From assembly GCF_024169315.1 (NCBI RefSeq), contig NZ_JALJWR010000001.1:1013501-1077500 (forward strand): DNA of 64,000 bases, written 5' to 3'. This DNA is from Pseudomonas migulae. Lineage in GTDB: Bacteria; Pseudomonadota; Gammaproteobacteria; Pseudomonadales; Pseudomonadaceae. The position numbers and the translations under genes are program-made. Below, in pieces: positions 15,689 to 25,155 of this stretch (the stretch's first letter is position 1; each line of letters starts with the position of its first letter). The notes under the pieces are model-generated. The model did not search any database. It had not been told where the DNA came from and saw only the letters and a program-made list of their open reading frames with translations.

Positions 15689-16858
15689 CTAGAGATACTT
15701 GAGCCAGGCAATGTCTCGACGTCGGGCCTTCAACCCGGAGAACCATTTAACCGGCGGGTAAAGCGCAATGGCGAGCAAAATGGCCGCTATCCAGACGCCC
15801 CCTACCGACGTGAAACCAAACCACGCGCCCTGGTTCAATCCGAACAGCGCGACAGCGATGAGATACAAGATCTTCAGCGCATACAGATGCAACAGGTAGA
15901 AGAACATCGGTGCCGATCCGAACACCGTCAACGGACGCAGCCACCGGCGCGTCTGTACACGCTCAAACCACAGAAGCAGCAAGCATCCAGCGCTGACAGT
16001 CAGTGCAACAAACAGCAGCGACGGTGGATATTTGGTGATGTTGAAAAAACTCATCAGCGTTTGCAGGGCCGTCTCGCCCACGCTCCAGGGTTTTTCGCCA
16101 TAACCGTTGAACAAGCGCAACGCAATGAATCCCGCCAGCCCGGCGACGCCACCGATCAGCAACAGGCGTTGACGCCCCCTGGCGTCCGCCGCTCGCCCGA
16201 ACCATGGCCCCATGGCGTAACCCAGGCCGATCACGCCGATCCATGGCAGCACCGGATAGGACGTGCGCAGCCGAAAGCCGTCGGCCAGTTCGATCCAGCC
16301 GCGATCATGGAGAATCGCCCAAGGTACGTGCATCGCCGATTCGACGGGAAAGTGCAAAGCGTCCAGCAGGTTGTGCCCGGCGATGATCGCCAGGCTCAGG
16401 AGCAGCAACACCGGGCGTGGCAGCCAGACCAGTAACGACAGCGCAATCATGCTCAGGCCGATGGCCCAAATCACCTGCAGGTAGATGACGGTCGGCGGAA
16501 ACTGGAACGTCCAGGCAACGTTCACGAGAGTGAACTCCAGCACCACCAGAAACAGACCGCGTTTGAACAGAAAACTGCAGACATCGGCCTTGCCGGCGTA
16601 TTTCTCGCCGTACAGCCAGGCCGACAGACCGGTGAGCAGCACGAAGACCGGCGCGCACAAATGGGCGAGTGTGCGGCTGAAAAACAGCGCGGGTTCGGTC
16701 ATGGCGATGTCCATGGGATCGGACACCTGTCGATGCAGGAAAAAGGTCTCGCGGACGTGGTCGAGCAGCATGAACAGAATCACCATGCCTCTCAATGCAT
16801 CGATGGAAAGGAGTCGGCCGACTGCCGTGGCGGAGGAACGAGGAAGCGCAATGGTCAT
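15689..16858 (-). CDS. DUF1624/heparan-alpha-glucosaminide acetyltransferase-like membrane protein
   Basis: About 389 residues from an ATG at 16858, with around ten membrane segments. The N-terminal signature SIDALRGMVILFMLLDHVRE is that of the DUF1624/HGSNAT-related acyltransferases, including the H-V/R-E loop after the first helix. The later ITKYPPSLLFVALT and MFFYLLHLYALK segments also fit. Such proteins probably transfer acyl groups across the membrane to sugars or amines, though few bacterial members have been studied. It is monocistronic, divergent from the peptidase gene. Substrate unknown. Confidence 0.75.
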   Translation of the reverse strand: MTIALPRSSATAVGRLLSIDALRGMVILFMLLDHVRETFFLHRQVSDPMDIAMTEPALFFSRTLAHLCAPVFVLLTGLSAWLYGEKYAGKADVCSFLFKRGLFLVVLEFTLVNVAWTFQFPPTVIYLQVIWAIGLSMIALSLLVWLPRPVLLLLSLAIIAGHNLLDALHFPVESAMHVPWAILHDRGWIELADGFRLRTSYPVLPWIGVIGLGYAMGPWFGRAADARGRQRLLLIGGVAGLAGFIALRLFNGYGEKPWSVGETALQTLMSFFNITKYPPSLLFVALTVSAGCLLLLWFERVQTRRWLRPLTVFGSAPMFFYLLHLYALKILYLIAVALFGLNQGAWFGFTSVGGVWIAAILLAIALYPPVKWFSGLKARRRDIAWLKYL

Positions 16859-17151
16859 GGAGATTCGCAACACAAGGGGTGAATAAACGTGTCCCGCAGA
16901 ACAGATGCCGGGCACCTTATATTGTTACCCTATAACATCTCCAGACAATTCTTGATCTGCACACATTTTGTAAAACTCGCCACACAAAACACCCCGAGTC
17001 TCTTTTTCGTTTCTGCGCCGCTTTTGCACGACGGTGCGACAGATCGCGCTTCAGGACTCCCCTATTGCGCTCCCGTGGTGGTAGGTTGGAAACGTTTTGT
17101 TTCATTAATCAAACACTTCTAACTCACTCCCTGCAAAGGAATGCCCCAGCA

Positions 17152-18891
17152 ATGGACTTCTCATTCAAGCAACTGGCCGTGACCACCCTGATGTTGGCCA
17201 GCTTTTCGTCGTTCACCACGGCAGCGCATGCCAACATCACGCCACAACAAAGCGCGACCATCCTCAAGACGTTCAGTGAGGCCTCGGCCACCGATTTCAG
17301 GCAGTTCCTGACGAGCCTGGCCAAGACCGACCTGGCGAAAACCGATGACCTCGGCGCGGCCATCAGCGCCTTCCTCGACAACAAAACCCTTACCGCCGAC
17401 CAGCAGAACGAAATCCATCGCCTGCTGGGCCTCTATGCGCGGGTGAAATACGGCAGCGCTGCCACCGAGACGCTGCGTGAGCTTGTGGCCATCCCGACCT
17501 TCAACGTGGACGGCGTTGCCCAGCACGACAACCCTGAATTCATCAAGATCGCCGACAAGATCAAGAGCCTTGCCCAGACCTTCAACCTTAACTTTCGCAA
17601 CATCGATAACCGCGTCTACGAAATCTCCCTCGAGGGCACTGGCGATGAAGTGGTCGGCATTCACGCCCACGCCGACGTGGTGCCCGTGACGCCGGAGAAC
17701 TGGGTCCTGGAAGACGGCACCAAACTCGATCCGTTCAAGGTCACCCTGATTGGCGACCGCATGTATGGCCGGGGCACCGAGGATGACAAGAACGGCATCG
17801 TGGTGGCGCTCTACGCCATGAAAGTCATCAAGGAAGAAAAACTGCCGCTGGCGAGAAATTTCAAGTTGCTGGTGGACACCACCGAAGAAACCTCGGGCGA
17901 CGCCATCCCCTACTACTTCGAACACAACCCGACACCCAACTACAACCTGGCGCTGGATGGCGGCTACCCGGTGGTGATCGCCGAGAAAGGCTATGGCACC
18001 GTCATGGGCAACTTCCCCAAGCGCAAGGCTGACGGCAAGGGCGCTGAAATCGTTTCGATGACGGGCGGCCTGGCCACCAACCAGATTCCGTCGGCTTCGG
18101 TCGTCACTCTGCTGAGCGACAAGCCCGCTGAGTTGGCTGCCAGCCTGCAGAAGGCCGGTACCGATTTTGCCAAACGCAATGGCGGCAATTTCAGCGTGAA
18201 CGCCAAGGTTGACGGTAAGGACGTCAAGCTGACGGTCACCGGCGTTTCCGCCCACTCCTCCGAGCCAGAGTCAGGCGTCAACCCGGTTTCCCGGATGCTG
18301 GTCTTCATCAACAGCCTCGACGGCAAGGTCGCGCTCAAGCACAACCACATCACCGACGCCGCCCGCTACGCCGCCGACAACTGGGGGCTGGATTACCTGG
18401 GCAGCAAATTGGGGGTCGGCTTCTCTGATGCCTTCATGGGCCCGCTGACCACGTCACTGACGTTTGTCGGGATGGATGAAAAAACCTTCAAGCTCGCGGT
18501 CAACCTGCGCGTGCCAAAGGGCAAGTCGCCGGAAGCGCTCAAGGCCGAAATCGCCGACAAGATTGGCGCCTGGAGCAAGAAGTCCCACGTTGCTGCGACG
18601 TTCGACTACTCGATTGCCGAGCCGATGTACCGCAACCCCGAGGGTGAATGGGTCAAGGCGCTGTTGGCCGTGGCCAGCGAAAACCTTGGCATGAAACACG
18701 AGTTCGGCACCTCCGCCGGCGCCACCTCGGTTCATGAATTGCCCAATGGCGTGCAGTTCGGCCTGGCACGGCCCGAGAACAAATACACCGGCCATACCGA
18801 CAACGAGTTCAAGACCGTCGACCAGTTCCTGCTGGACCTGCAGATCGTGACTGAAATGATGGGGCGCATCGGGCAATTGCCGAAACTCTGA
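17152..18891 (+). CDS. exported M20-family dipeptidase
   Basis: 579 residues from the ATG at 17152 (AAGGA upstream; an in-frame ATG at 17065 would bury the signal peptide). Residues 1-24 form a Sec signal (LAVTTLMLASFSSFTTAAHA), so it is periplasmic. The M20 metal ligands are visible: HAHADVVPV, GRGTEDDKNG, DTTEETSG and GHTDNEF near the C-terminus. M20 enzymes hydrolyse dipeptides and acylated amino acids with two zinc ions. A 24-base hairpin ends the gene. Confidence 0.88.
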   Translation: MDFSFKQLAVTTLMLASFSSFTTAAHANITPQQSATILKTFSEASATDFRQFLTSLAKTDLAKTDDLGAAISAFLDNKTLTADQQNEIHRLLGLYARVKYGSAATETLRELVAIPTFNVDGVAQHDNPEFIKIADKIKSLAQTFNLNFRNIDNRVYEISLEGTGDEVVGIHAHADVVPVTPENWVLEDGTKLDPFKVTLIGDRMYGRGTEDDKNGIVVALYAMKVIKEEKLPLARNFKLLVDTTEETSGDAIPYYFEHNPTPNYNLALDGGYPVVIAEKGYGTVMGNFPKRKADGKGAEIVSMTGGLATNQIPSASVVTLLSDKPAELAASLQKAGTDFAKRNGGNFSVNAKVDGKDVKLTVTGVSAHSSEPESGVNPVSRMLVFINSLDGKVALKHNHITDAARYAADNWGLDYLGSKLGVGFSDAFMGPLTTSLTFVGMDEKTFKLAVNLRVPKGKSPEALKAEIADKIGAWSKKSHVAATFDYSIAEPMYRNPEGEWVKALLAVASENLGMKHEFGTSAGATSVHELPNGVQFGLARPENKYTGHTDNEFKTVDQFLLDLQIVTEMMGRIGQLPKL

Positions 18892-18900
18892 TCCCCTTTC

Positions 18901-18923
18901 GGACCCGCCGTTCTGGCGGGTCC
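18901..18923 (+). terminator. hairpin after the M20 peptidase gene
   Basis: GGACCCGCC and GGCGGGTCC form a 9-bp perfect stem with a 5-base loop ten bases after the stop. There is no T-run, so it may protect the 3' end rather than terminate alone. The rest of the gap to 19151 shows nothing I recognise. Confidence 0.6.
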
Positions 18924-19151
18924 GGATGATCTGAAGGCGCTGGTGCCCCGCTCCGCCAGCGCCTGCCCTTTCCTTCCACCCAATCAATGCTTGCCCTGCC
19001 TGCGATTCGATTTGATAATCCACGCTCTTTCCGCTCTCCATGAGGTGTTCGTCCGATGCGCAATTGATGCCGCCGTCCTTTTTTGACGGTCCGTTTTCAT
19101 TTTCTCCCACTCGTTTGGGGGAAGTGGTCGTGGCATCCATTGAGTACACGT

Positions 19152-20804
19152 ATGACGAATGCATATCTGACGCTGGACAGCGTTTCTTTTGCCTTGCCCG
19201 ATGGCAGGGTTGTCTTCTCCGGTCTCACCACTCAGTTCGACCAGCAAGCCACGGGCCTCGTTGGCCGCAATGGTGCAGGCAAAAGTGTGCTGGCACGACT
19301 GCTGGCCGGGCAGCTGGAACCGAGCAGTGGCCGATGTTTACGCGACGGTTCGGTGCATTACCTGGCACAGCAGATCGACCATCCACCAACACTCAGTGTT
19401 GCCGGACTGGCCGGTGTCGAGCCCATACTTCAAGCCTTGCAGCGAATCGAGGCAGGTAGCGTCGATCAAGCGGATTTCGATACCGTGAGTGATCGCTGGG
19501 ACATCCGTCGGCGCCTGGAGGCGGAGTTGCAGACTCAAGGCCTTGGTCACCTTCCGCTGGAGCATCCTGCCGATGCACTCAGTGGTGGCGAAGCCATGCG
19601 CGTGGCGCTGGTGGGTGCGTGGCTGGCCGATCCTGACCTGCTGATCCTCGATGAGCCCACTAATCATCTTGACCGTACCAGTCGCCTGGCTTTCATCGAT
19701 CATCTAAGCCTCTGGCCCAAAGGATTGCTGGTCATCAGCCATGATCGCCAATTGCTGCAACGGATGTCGCGCATCGTCGAACTGTCGTCGCTGGGCATCC
19801 AAAGCTTCGGCGGCAATTATGATTTTTACGAGCAGTGCAAAGCGCAGGAGCGTGAAGAGGCCGCGCGCCAATTGCAGCAGCGCAAACACGAACGCAAGCG
19901 TGGCGAGCTGGAGCTTGTCCAGCAGCGCGAGCGGCTCGAACGACGTCATGCCAAGGGCAACAGCGCTGCACGCGAGAGCAATCAGGCGCGGATCCTGCTG
20001 GGAAGGCAAAAGGAGCGTAGCGAAAGCAGTCTCGGCAAGGCTCGATCCCAGCATGCCGCAACCCGTCAGGAAATGGACCAGCGCGTCCATGAAGCCGCGC
20101 TGAAGGTGGAGCATGAGGTGGGTATCAGATTGTATTCCCCCCTCGACGACTCGACGCATCGGCGCCAGGCTGCTGAGCTGGTCGCGCTGCGCTTGCCATT
20201 CGGGCCGGCTTCCGTCAATGCGCTGAATCTCACCCTTGGCGGTGACCAGCGCATTGCCGTTGTCGGTGACAACGGCGTCGGGAAATCCACACTGCTGAAA
20301 GTGCTGGCCGGTCAATTGCAGCCGCTGTCAGGTGAATGCTCGGTGAAGGTGCCAGTCGCGTTTCTTGATCAGCAGCTAAGCGTGCTGGACCCGCGATTGT
20401 CAGTGCTCGAACAACTGCTGGCAGCCAACCGCACCGTCAGCGAAAGCGAGCTGCGCATTCGTCTGGCGCACCTTGGCCTGGACGCCGGGAAACTCACGCA
20501 AGCCAGTGCTTCGCTCAGTGGTGGCGAGCGCCTGAAAGCAGCCATGGCCTGCGTGTTGTACGCCGACGAACCGGTGCAATTACTACTGCTGGACGAACCT
20601 GGCAACCATCTTGACCAGGTCTCGTTGCGGGCGCTGGAGGCCATGCTTGTGCAGTACAAAGGCGCGTTGATGATCACTTCTCACGACGAGGATTTCCTGG
20701 AGCGTCTGCGGCTCACCCATTGCTTGCAGATGACCGGTGAAGCGTGGGAGTTGCGGTCCGTCAAGTCACGGGGGCTGGCATTGGACAGCGTCGAGATAAG
20801 TTAG
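19152..20804 (+). CDS. ABC-F family ATPase
   Basis: 550 residues with two ATP-binding cassettes and no membrane segments. First cassette: GRNGAGKSVLARLLAG (Walker A), LSGGEAMRVAL, LLILDEPTNHLD. Second: GDNGVGKSTLLKVLAG, LSGGERLKAAM, LLLLDEPGNHLD. A basic coiled linker of about 80 residues (EEAARQLQQRKHERKR) lies between. ABC-F proteins act on ribosomes, relieving stalls or giving antibiotic protection. The start is taken at MTNAYLTLDSVSF; no strong ribosome site is seen. The second Walker B has G instead of the usual T (DEPGNHLD). Confidence 0.9.
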   Translation: MTNAYLTLDSVSFALPDGRVVFSGLTTQFDQQATGLVGRNGAGKSVLARLLAGQLEPSSGRCLRDGSVHYLAQQIDHPPTLSVAGLAGVEPILQALQRIEAGSVDQADFDTVSDRWDIRRRLEAELQTQGLGHLPLEHPADALSGGEAMRVALVGAWLADPDLLILDEPTNHLDRTSRLAFIDHLSLWPKGLLVISHDRQLLQRMSRIVELSSLGIQSFGGNYDFYEQCKAQEREEAARQLQQRKHERKRGELELVQQRERLERRHAKGNSAARESNQARILLGRQKERSESSLGKARSQHAATRQEMDQRVHEAALKVEHEVGIRLYSPLDDSTHRRQAAELVALRLPFGPASVNALNLTLGGDQRIAVVGDNGVGKSTLLKVLAGQLQPLSGECSVKVPVAFLDQQLSVLDPRLSVLEQLLAANRTVSESELRIRLAHLGLDAGKLTQASASLSGGERLKAAMACVLYADEPVQLLLLDEPGNHLDQVSLRALEAMLVQYKGALMITSHDEDFLERLRLTHCLQMTGEAWELRSVKSRGLALDSVEIS

Positions 20805-20824
20805 AAGGAACTCACGCCTTGAAT

Positions 20825-20849
20825 CATCGTTGCCTCCAGAGCAACGATG
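20825..20849. promoter_or_regulatory. inverted repeat upstream of the porin gene, candidate LysR operator
   Basis: CATCGTTGC-CTCCAGA-GCAACGATG, a perfect 9-bp inverted repeat with a 7-base centre. The same ATCGTTGC...GCAAC half-sites with the same 7-base centre occur at 25111-25130 between the LysR and MFS genes. It also lies 20 bases after the ABC-F stop, so a terminator role is possible, but there is no T-run. Confidence 0.5.
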
Positions 20850-20997
20850 TCTGAATTAAGTTGCTCTTGCTGCCATTGGTCAATGGAGCGAGCATCGCTC
20901 TCGACACCGCAGCACCGTCAAAACCGCACGCTGACGGCTGTCATTACCTCCCCCGTCCTACTCGCAAGGCCCTCGAAAGAGCGTCTACGGCGGAGTC

Positions 20998-22281
20998 ATG
21001 TCTAATAAAAACAAGAGTCAACATATGACAAAAGATCGAGGCAAACTGTGTGCGCTGTTCATCACAGGAGCGGGAGCCAACCTCGCCCAGGCCGCCGACA
21101 GCGGGTTCGTGGAGCAGTCCACTGCCACTCTGACCACCCGAAACTATTTCTTCAGCAGGGACTTCTCCGACATCCGAGGCTCGGAAAAATCGATGGCCCA
21201 GGAGTGGGCGCAAGGCTTCATCCTCAACTTCAAGTCCGGTTACACGCCGGGGCTGGTGGGATTTGGCCTGGATGCCACCGCCAAGTTCGGCATCAAGCTC
21301 GACAGCAGTCCGGACCGGGTCAACTCGGGCTTGTTACCGGTGAAGGACGATGGCCGTGCCGCTGACAATTATGCTCGCCTCGGGTTGGCGGCCAAGATGC
21401 GCGTTTCCAAAACCGAGCTGAAGGTCGGCGAACTGCAACCCAATATTCCTTCGCTGGTTTTCAGCGATATCCGCCTGCTCCCCCCCGCCTATCAAGGCGC
21501 AAGCATCACCAGCAGTGAAATTCCCGGCCTGACGCTGCAAGGCGGGCACCTGACTTCCACGACCCTGCGCAATGAGGCCGGCGAGAGCAAACTGCAGGCC
21601 TTGCTGGGCAACAAGCCGCAACGCCAGGTGTCGAGCGATGCCTTCAACTACGTGGGCGGTGACTACGCGTTCAACAGTAATCGCACCACCGTGAGTGCCT
21701 GGCATTCCCGGCTGGAGGATATCTACGCGCAGAACTTCTTCGGTCTGAAACACAGTGTGCCGGTGGGCAGTTGGGTGCTGGGGGCCAATCTCGGTTATTA
21801 CGACGCCAAGGAAGAAGGTCGCAAACTGGTGGGCAAGGTCGACAACCAGGCCTTCTTCTCGCTGCTGTCGGCCAAGCTCGGTGGCCATACGTTCTATGCC
21901 GGTTACCAGGGCATGTACGGCGACAGCCCTTTTCCTCGCGTGTTTCTCAACGTCAGCGCCCTTGGCAACGAACTGCCGACCTACGAGTTCGTCTCCACCC
22001 ATGAGCGCTCCTATCAATTGCGTTATGACTATGACTTCGCGGCGCTCGGTGTACCTGGGCTGCTAGCGAGCACGCGCTATGTCACCGGCGACAATGTGAA
22101 GACAGGGATGGGCTATGAGGGCAAAGATTGGGAGCGTGACCTGGACCTCAGCTACACCTTTCAATCCGCCCCGTTGAAAGGCCTCGGTGTACGAGTGCGC
22201 AACGCGACGGCGCGCTCCAACTACCGCACAGATATCAACGAGAACCGGTTGATCATCAGTTACACCTGGACGCTGTTTTGA
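20998..22281 (+). CDS. OprD-family outer-membrane porin
   Basis: 427 residues. A signal peptide ends at AQA-AD (about residue 32), and the mature chain opens with GFVEQSTATLTTRNYFFSRDF, the usual OprD-family start. It ends in ISYTWTLF, with the terminal Phe needed for outer-membrane assembly. OprD-type channels admit specific small organic acids and amino acids. The RidA, creatininase-family and MFS genes next to it suggest it takes up their substrate. A 9-bp terminator hairpin follows. Confidence 0.93.
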   Translation: MSNKNKSQHMTKDRGKLCALFITGAGANLAQAADSGFVEQSTATLTTRNYFFSRDFSDIRGSEKSMAQEWAQGFILNFKSGYTPGLVGFGLDATAKFGIKLDSSPDRVNSGLLPVKDDGRAADNYARLGLAAKMRVSKTELKVGELQPNIPSLVFSDIRLLPPAYQGASITSSEIPGLTLQGGHLTSTTLRNEAGESKLQALLGNKPQRQVSSDAFNYVGGDYAFNSNRTTVSAWHSRLEDIYAQNFFGLKHSVPVGSWVLGANLGYYDAKEEGRKLVGKVDNQAFFSLLSAKLGGHTFYAGYQGMYGDSPFPRVFLNVSALGNELPTYEFVSTHERSYQLRYDYDFAALGVPGLLASTRYVTGDNVKTGMGYEGKDWERDLDLSYTFQSAPLKGLGVRVRNATARSNYRTDINENRLIISYTWTLF

Positions 22282-22299
22282 GTTCGTAAAACGAACGAT

Positions 22300-22321
22300 G
22301 GGGGCGAATGGCTTCGCCCCC
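22300..22321. terminator. terminator between convergent porin and RidA genes
   Basis: GGGGGCGAA-TGGC-TTCGCCCCC, a 9-bp perfect stem placed between the convergent stops at 22281 and 22351. Confidence 0.7.
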
Positions 22322-22350
22322 ACACGTCACCTCTCACCGTTATCCGATCT

Positions 22351-22815
22351 TCACCGGACTTCAACGGTCAGCTCTATTTCGACACAAGCGCCCAACGGAA
22401 TCTGGGCCACACCGAATGCCGAGCGCGCGTGTTTTCCCTGATCGCCGAACACCTCGGCAAACAGCTCCGAGGCGCCGTTGGTGACCAGATGCTGCTCGGT
22501 GAACCTGGACGTTGAATTCACCAGGCTCAGCACTTTGACGATCCGCGTGACCCGATTCAGATCCCCAAGATGCGCCTGCAGCGTCGCCAGCAAATCGATG
22601 GCGGTCGAACGCGCGGCAGCATAGCCCTCCTCTGTCGTCAGGGTTTCGCCCAGTTTTCCTGCCCAGACTTTGCCGTCTTTCTTCGCAATATGGCCGGACA
22701 GATAAACCACGTTGCCAGTCTGCGCACTCATCACATACGCAGCGGCGGGAGCGCCGGTGGCGGGTAGCTCGATACCGAGGTCTTTCAGGCGGGTATAGAC
22801 GTCATGTTCAATCAT
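22351..22815 (-). CDS. RidA/YjgF-family enamine/imine deaminase
   Basis: 154 residues from the ATG at 22815, which has GAGGAA seven bases upstream. GNVVYLSGHIAKKDGKVWAGKLGE and the C-terminal RSAFGVAQIPLGACVEIELT match the RidA family, whose members hydrolyse reactive enamines and imines; the Arg of RSAFG is the catalytic position. It is the last gene of the creatininase-MFS cluster. A CGCCCGG / CCGGGCG hairpin (22841-22863) separates it from the gene upstream. Confidence 0.9.
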   Translation of the reverse strand: MIEHDVYTRLKDLGIELPATGAPAAAYVMSAQTGNVVYLSGHIAKKDGKVWAGKLGETLTTEEGYAAARSTAIDLLATLQAHLGDLNRVTRIVKVLSLVNSTSRFTEQHLVTNGASELFAEVFGDQGKHARSAFGVAQIPLGACVEIELTVEVR

Positions 22816-22840
22816 GGGATTTCCTCGAACAGAATGTGCC

Positions 22841-22863
22841 AACGCCCGGAGTTTCCGGGCGTT
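22841..22863 (-). terminator. intercistronic hairpin between creatininase and RidA genes
   Basis: AACGCCCGGA and TTCCGGGCGTT flank GT, a strong stem without a T-run. It may reduce read-through into ridA or stabilise the upstream message. Confidence 0.5.
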
Positions 22864-22893
22864 GGTCAAGTTGAAAAGTCTCGATCCGGTTGT

Positions 22894-23643
22894 TTAGCCG
22901 GGCATTGATTCGCGGCTGAACGCGTCGACTTCCTGCACCAGGCTCTGTGCGGCCAACATCACCAGGTCGCGACCTTTATCCGGGCTGGCCAGGGACGGAT
23001 CTGAGCCCATGCGGCCATCCGGATGACGTGCGCGGAAATCGAGTGCTTCGCGGATAGGCCCCCATGACGCGATCTGCGGCGAGTACTGGGCGGACTTGAT
23101 GGCGTCCGGGTAAGCCCATTGGGTGACGGCAATTTCGGACGGCGTGGCATGAATGCCGTGGCCGGTAGGGAATTGATCTCGCGCCAGATCACCCACCCCT
23201 TCCAGGTCCCACCAGTTACACAACTTCAGCGCGAACCCCGCAGGGCGTCGGGCGAAGCTGGCTTCGGCATAGAGCTCCGAAAACGCCGCTTCAATTGAGG
23301 CAACGTTGCCGCCGTGGCCATTGAGGAAGAGGATTTTCTCGAACCCGTGAGCGGCCAGCGAACGTACCCAGTCGCCAATCGCCGCGATGAACGTCGAAGG
23401 ACGAAGTGAGATGGTTCCGGGGAATCCAAGATGGTGCTGGGCCATGCCGATGTTGAAGGTCGGCGCGATCAGGATGTCTGCTGATTCCTGCGCCTGGCGT
23501 GCAATGATTTCGGGACACATCCAGTCGGTCCCCAAAAGCCCGGTCGGGCCATGTTGTTCGTTGGAGCCGATCGGGATCACGATGGTGCGGCTGCGTTCAA
23601 GGAATTGCCCGATCTCGGCCCAGGTCGATAGGTGTAAAAGCAT
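22894..23643 (-). CDS. creatininase-family amidohydrolase
   Basis: 249 residues from the ATG at 23643 (AGAGAG upstream). Metal-binding signatures of the family are present: IPIGSNEQHGPTGLLGTDW (E, H, D) and FLNGHGGN. Family members open amide rings such as creatinine or act on formamides in pathways such as mycofactocin and riboflavin-type chemistry. The neighbours (RidA, ACS-family MFS, OprD porin, LysR) point to catabolism of a small amide or amine compound. The substrate cannot be read from sequence. Confidence 0.85.
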   Translation of the reverse strand: MLLHLSTWAEIGQFLERSRTIVIPIGSNEQHGPTGLLGTDWMCPEIIARQAQESADILIAPTFNIGMAQHHLGFPGTISLRPSTFIAAIGDWVRSLAAHGFEKILFLNGHGGNVASIEAAFSELYAEASFARRPAGFALKLCNWWDLEGVGDLARDQFPTGHGIHATPSEIAVTQWAYPDAIKSAQYSPQIASWGPIREALDFRARHPDGRMGSDPSLASPDKGRDLVMLAAQSLVQEVDAFSRESMPG

Positions 23644-23705
23644 GTGGGTTCTCTCTATAAAAAGGTTCCTTTCGGAACACGATTGATCAAGTAGGAGGCG
23701 GTTGA

Positions 23706-25019
23706 TCAACCCGCACTGAATTCAGAAACCGAACGCTCACGGGCTTTCGGTTTGGTGGAAAGGATCACGAACGCTGCACACAGGAACACGCAGCCCACAA
23801 CGACAATGCCAAGATTCGCGCTGCCGGTTGCCGTTTTCGCCCAGCCAATCACCGCCGGCCCCCAGAACCCGCCGGAAAGGCCGATGGTGTTGATCAAAGC
23901 GATACCGCCCGCCGCCGCATCGCCCTTGAGGTGTTCGGAGGGCATCGCCCAGAGCACGGTGTAGGCCATGAACATCATGGCGGTTGCCACCGTCAGCAGA
24001 ACCAGCGACGCCATCAGGTGACCGTCTGCAAAGGGGTACATCAGCAACAGGGTTGCGCCAATGCCCGCGGGGACTGCGCAGTGATAGCGTCTTTCCCCGA
24101 CCCGGTCGGATCGGCGCCCTATCCAGTACATGCCGATGGCCGCTGCGACGTAGGGAATTGCGGCATACCAACCCAGTTGCATGGTGTCGTTGACGCCCTG
24201 GGCCTTGAGGATCGCCGGCAGCCAGAAACTCATCGCGTAGATCGAGAAGATGATGCAGAAATAGGCTGACGCCAGGACGTAGATTTTCGGGTCGCGCAAC
24301 ACCGCCCGGAACGAATGAACCCGCCCCGTCGATGTACCGAGTTCGCTCTCCAACAGTGTCCTCTCCTCATTACTCAGCCAACGGGCTTCCGAGGGCCGAT
24401 TCGAAAGAACGAAATAGGTCAGAATGCCAAGGAACACGCAAGGCAGGCCTTCAATCAGGAACATCCACTGCCACCCGGCCATGCCGCCAACGCCTTCAAA
24501 CGTGGTGATCAACCAGGCCGACAATGGGCCGCCCACAATGCCGCCGATGGGGCCGGCGATGAACACGATCGCAATGGCCCGCGCCATCCGCTTGGGCCCG
24601 TACCAGCAGGACAGGTAATAGATCATGCCCGGCGCGAAACCGGCTTCGAATACACCCAGCAGAAAACGCATGGCGTAAAACATCGGCACGTTGCGCACGA
24701 ACAGCATGCAGGCCGAGGTGATGCCCCAACACACCAGAATGCGGCTGAAGGTTTTTCGCGCCCCCACCTTCGGCAACATCAGGTTGCTCGGTATCTCGAA
24801 CAATACATACCCCAGAAAGAAAATCCCTGCACCCGCGCCGTAAGCCGCATCGGAAAGTCCGAGATCATGTTGCATCTGCAGCTTGGCAAAACCGACGTTG
24901 ATCCGGTCCAGATACGCAAAGACGTAGCAAATGAACAGCAGCGGCAGCAGCCGCCAATTGAGCTTGCGGTAAAGGGCGGAAATGGCATCACTTCCTGCCG
25001 ATGCTGAAAAGGTTGACAT
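23706..25019 (-). CDS. MFS transporter, anion:cation symporter (ACS) type
   Basis: 437 residues from the ATG at 25019 (GGAGAG upstream), twelve membrane segments. The N-terminal YVFAYLDRINVGFAKLQM motif and the LFEIPSNLMLPKVGARKTFSRILVCWG loop mark the ACS subfamily, which carries organic anions such as phthalate, tartrate or glucarate. It is the first gene of the operon leading to the creatininase and RidA genes, divergent from its likely LysR regulator. Confidence 0.9.
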   Translation of the reverse strand: MSTFSASAGSDAISALYRKLNWRLLPLLFICYVFAYLDRINVGFAKLQMQHDLGLSDAAYGAGAGIFFLGYVLFEIPSNLMLPKVGARKTFSRILVCWGITSACMLFVRNVPMFYAMRFLLGVFEAGFAPGMIYYLSCWYGPKRMARAIAIVFIAGPIGGIVGGPLSAWLITTFEGVGGMAGWQWMFLIEGLPCVFLGILTYFVLSNRPSEARWLSNEERTLLESELGTSTGRVHSFRAVLRDPKIYVLASAYFCIIFSIYAMSFWLPAILKAQGVNDTMQLGWYAAIPYVAAAIGMYWIGRRSDRVGERRYHCAVPAGIGATLLLMYPFADGHLMASLVLLTVATAMMFMAYTVLWAMPSEHLKGDAAAGGIALINTIGLSGGFWGPAVIGWAKTATGSANLGIVVVGCVFLCAAFVILSTKPKARERSVSEFSAG

Positions 25020-25110
25020 GCGACTCTCCAATTATTCTTGTTGGTCTGCGTTCGTGCCAAGGAATGTTGCACCGGCACCTCAGGCCCAGCAAGAGCAACT
25101 AAGTTCGTGT

Positions 25111-25130
25111 ATCGTTGCTCTACAGGCAAC
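25111..25130. promoter_or_regulatory. candidate LysR operator between MFS and LysR genes
   Basis: ATCGTTGC-TCTACAG-GCAAC, matching the repeat at 20825-20849 in both half-sites and spacing (GTTGC-N7-GCAAC). A site 26 bases before its own start, in the shared divergent region, is typical for LysR autoregulation and target activation. Confidence 0.6.
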
Positions 25131-25155
25131 ACACACTTCTTGAGAGAGGCCCTGC

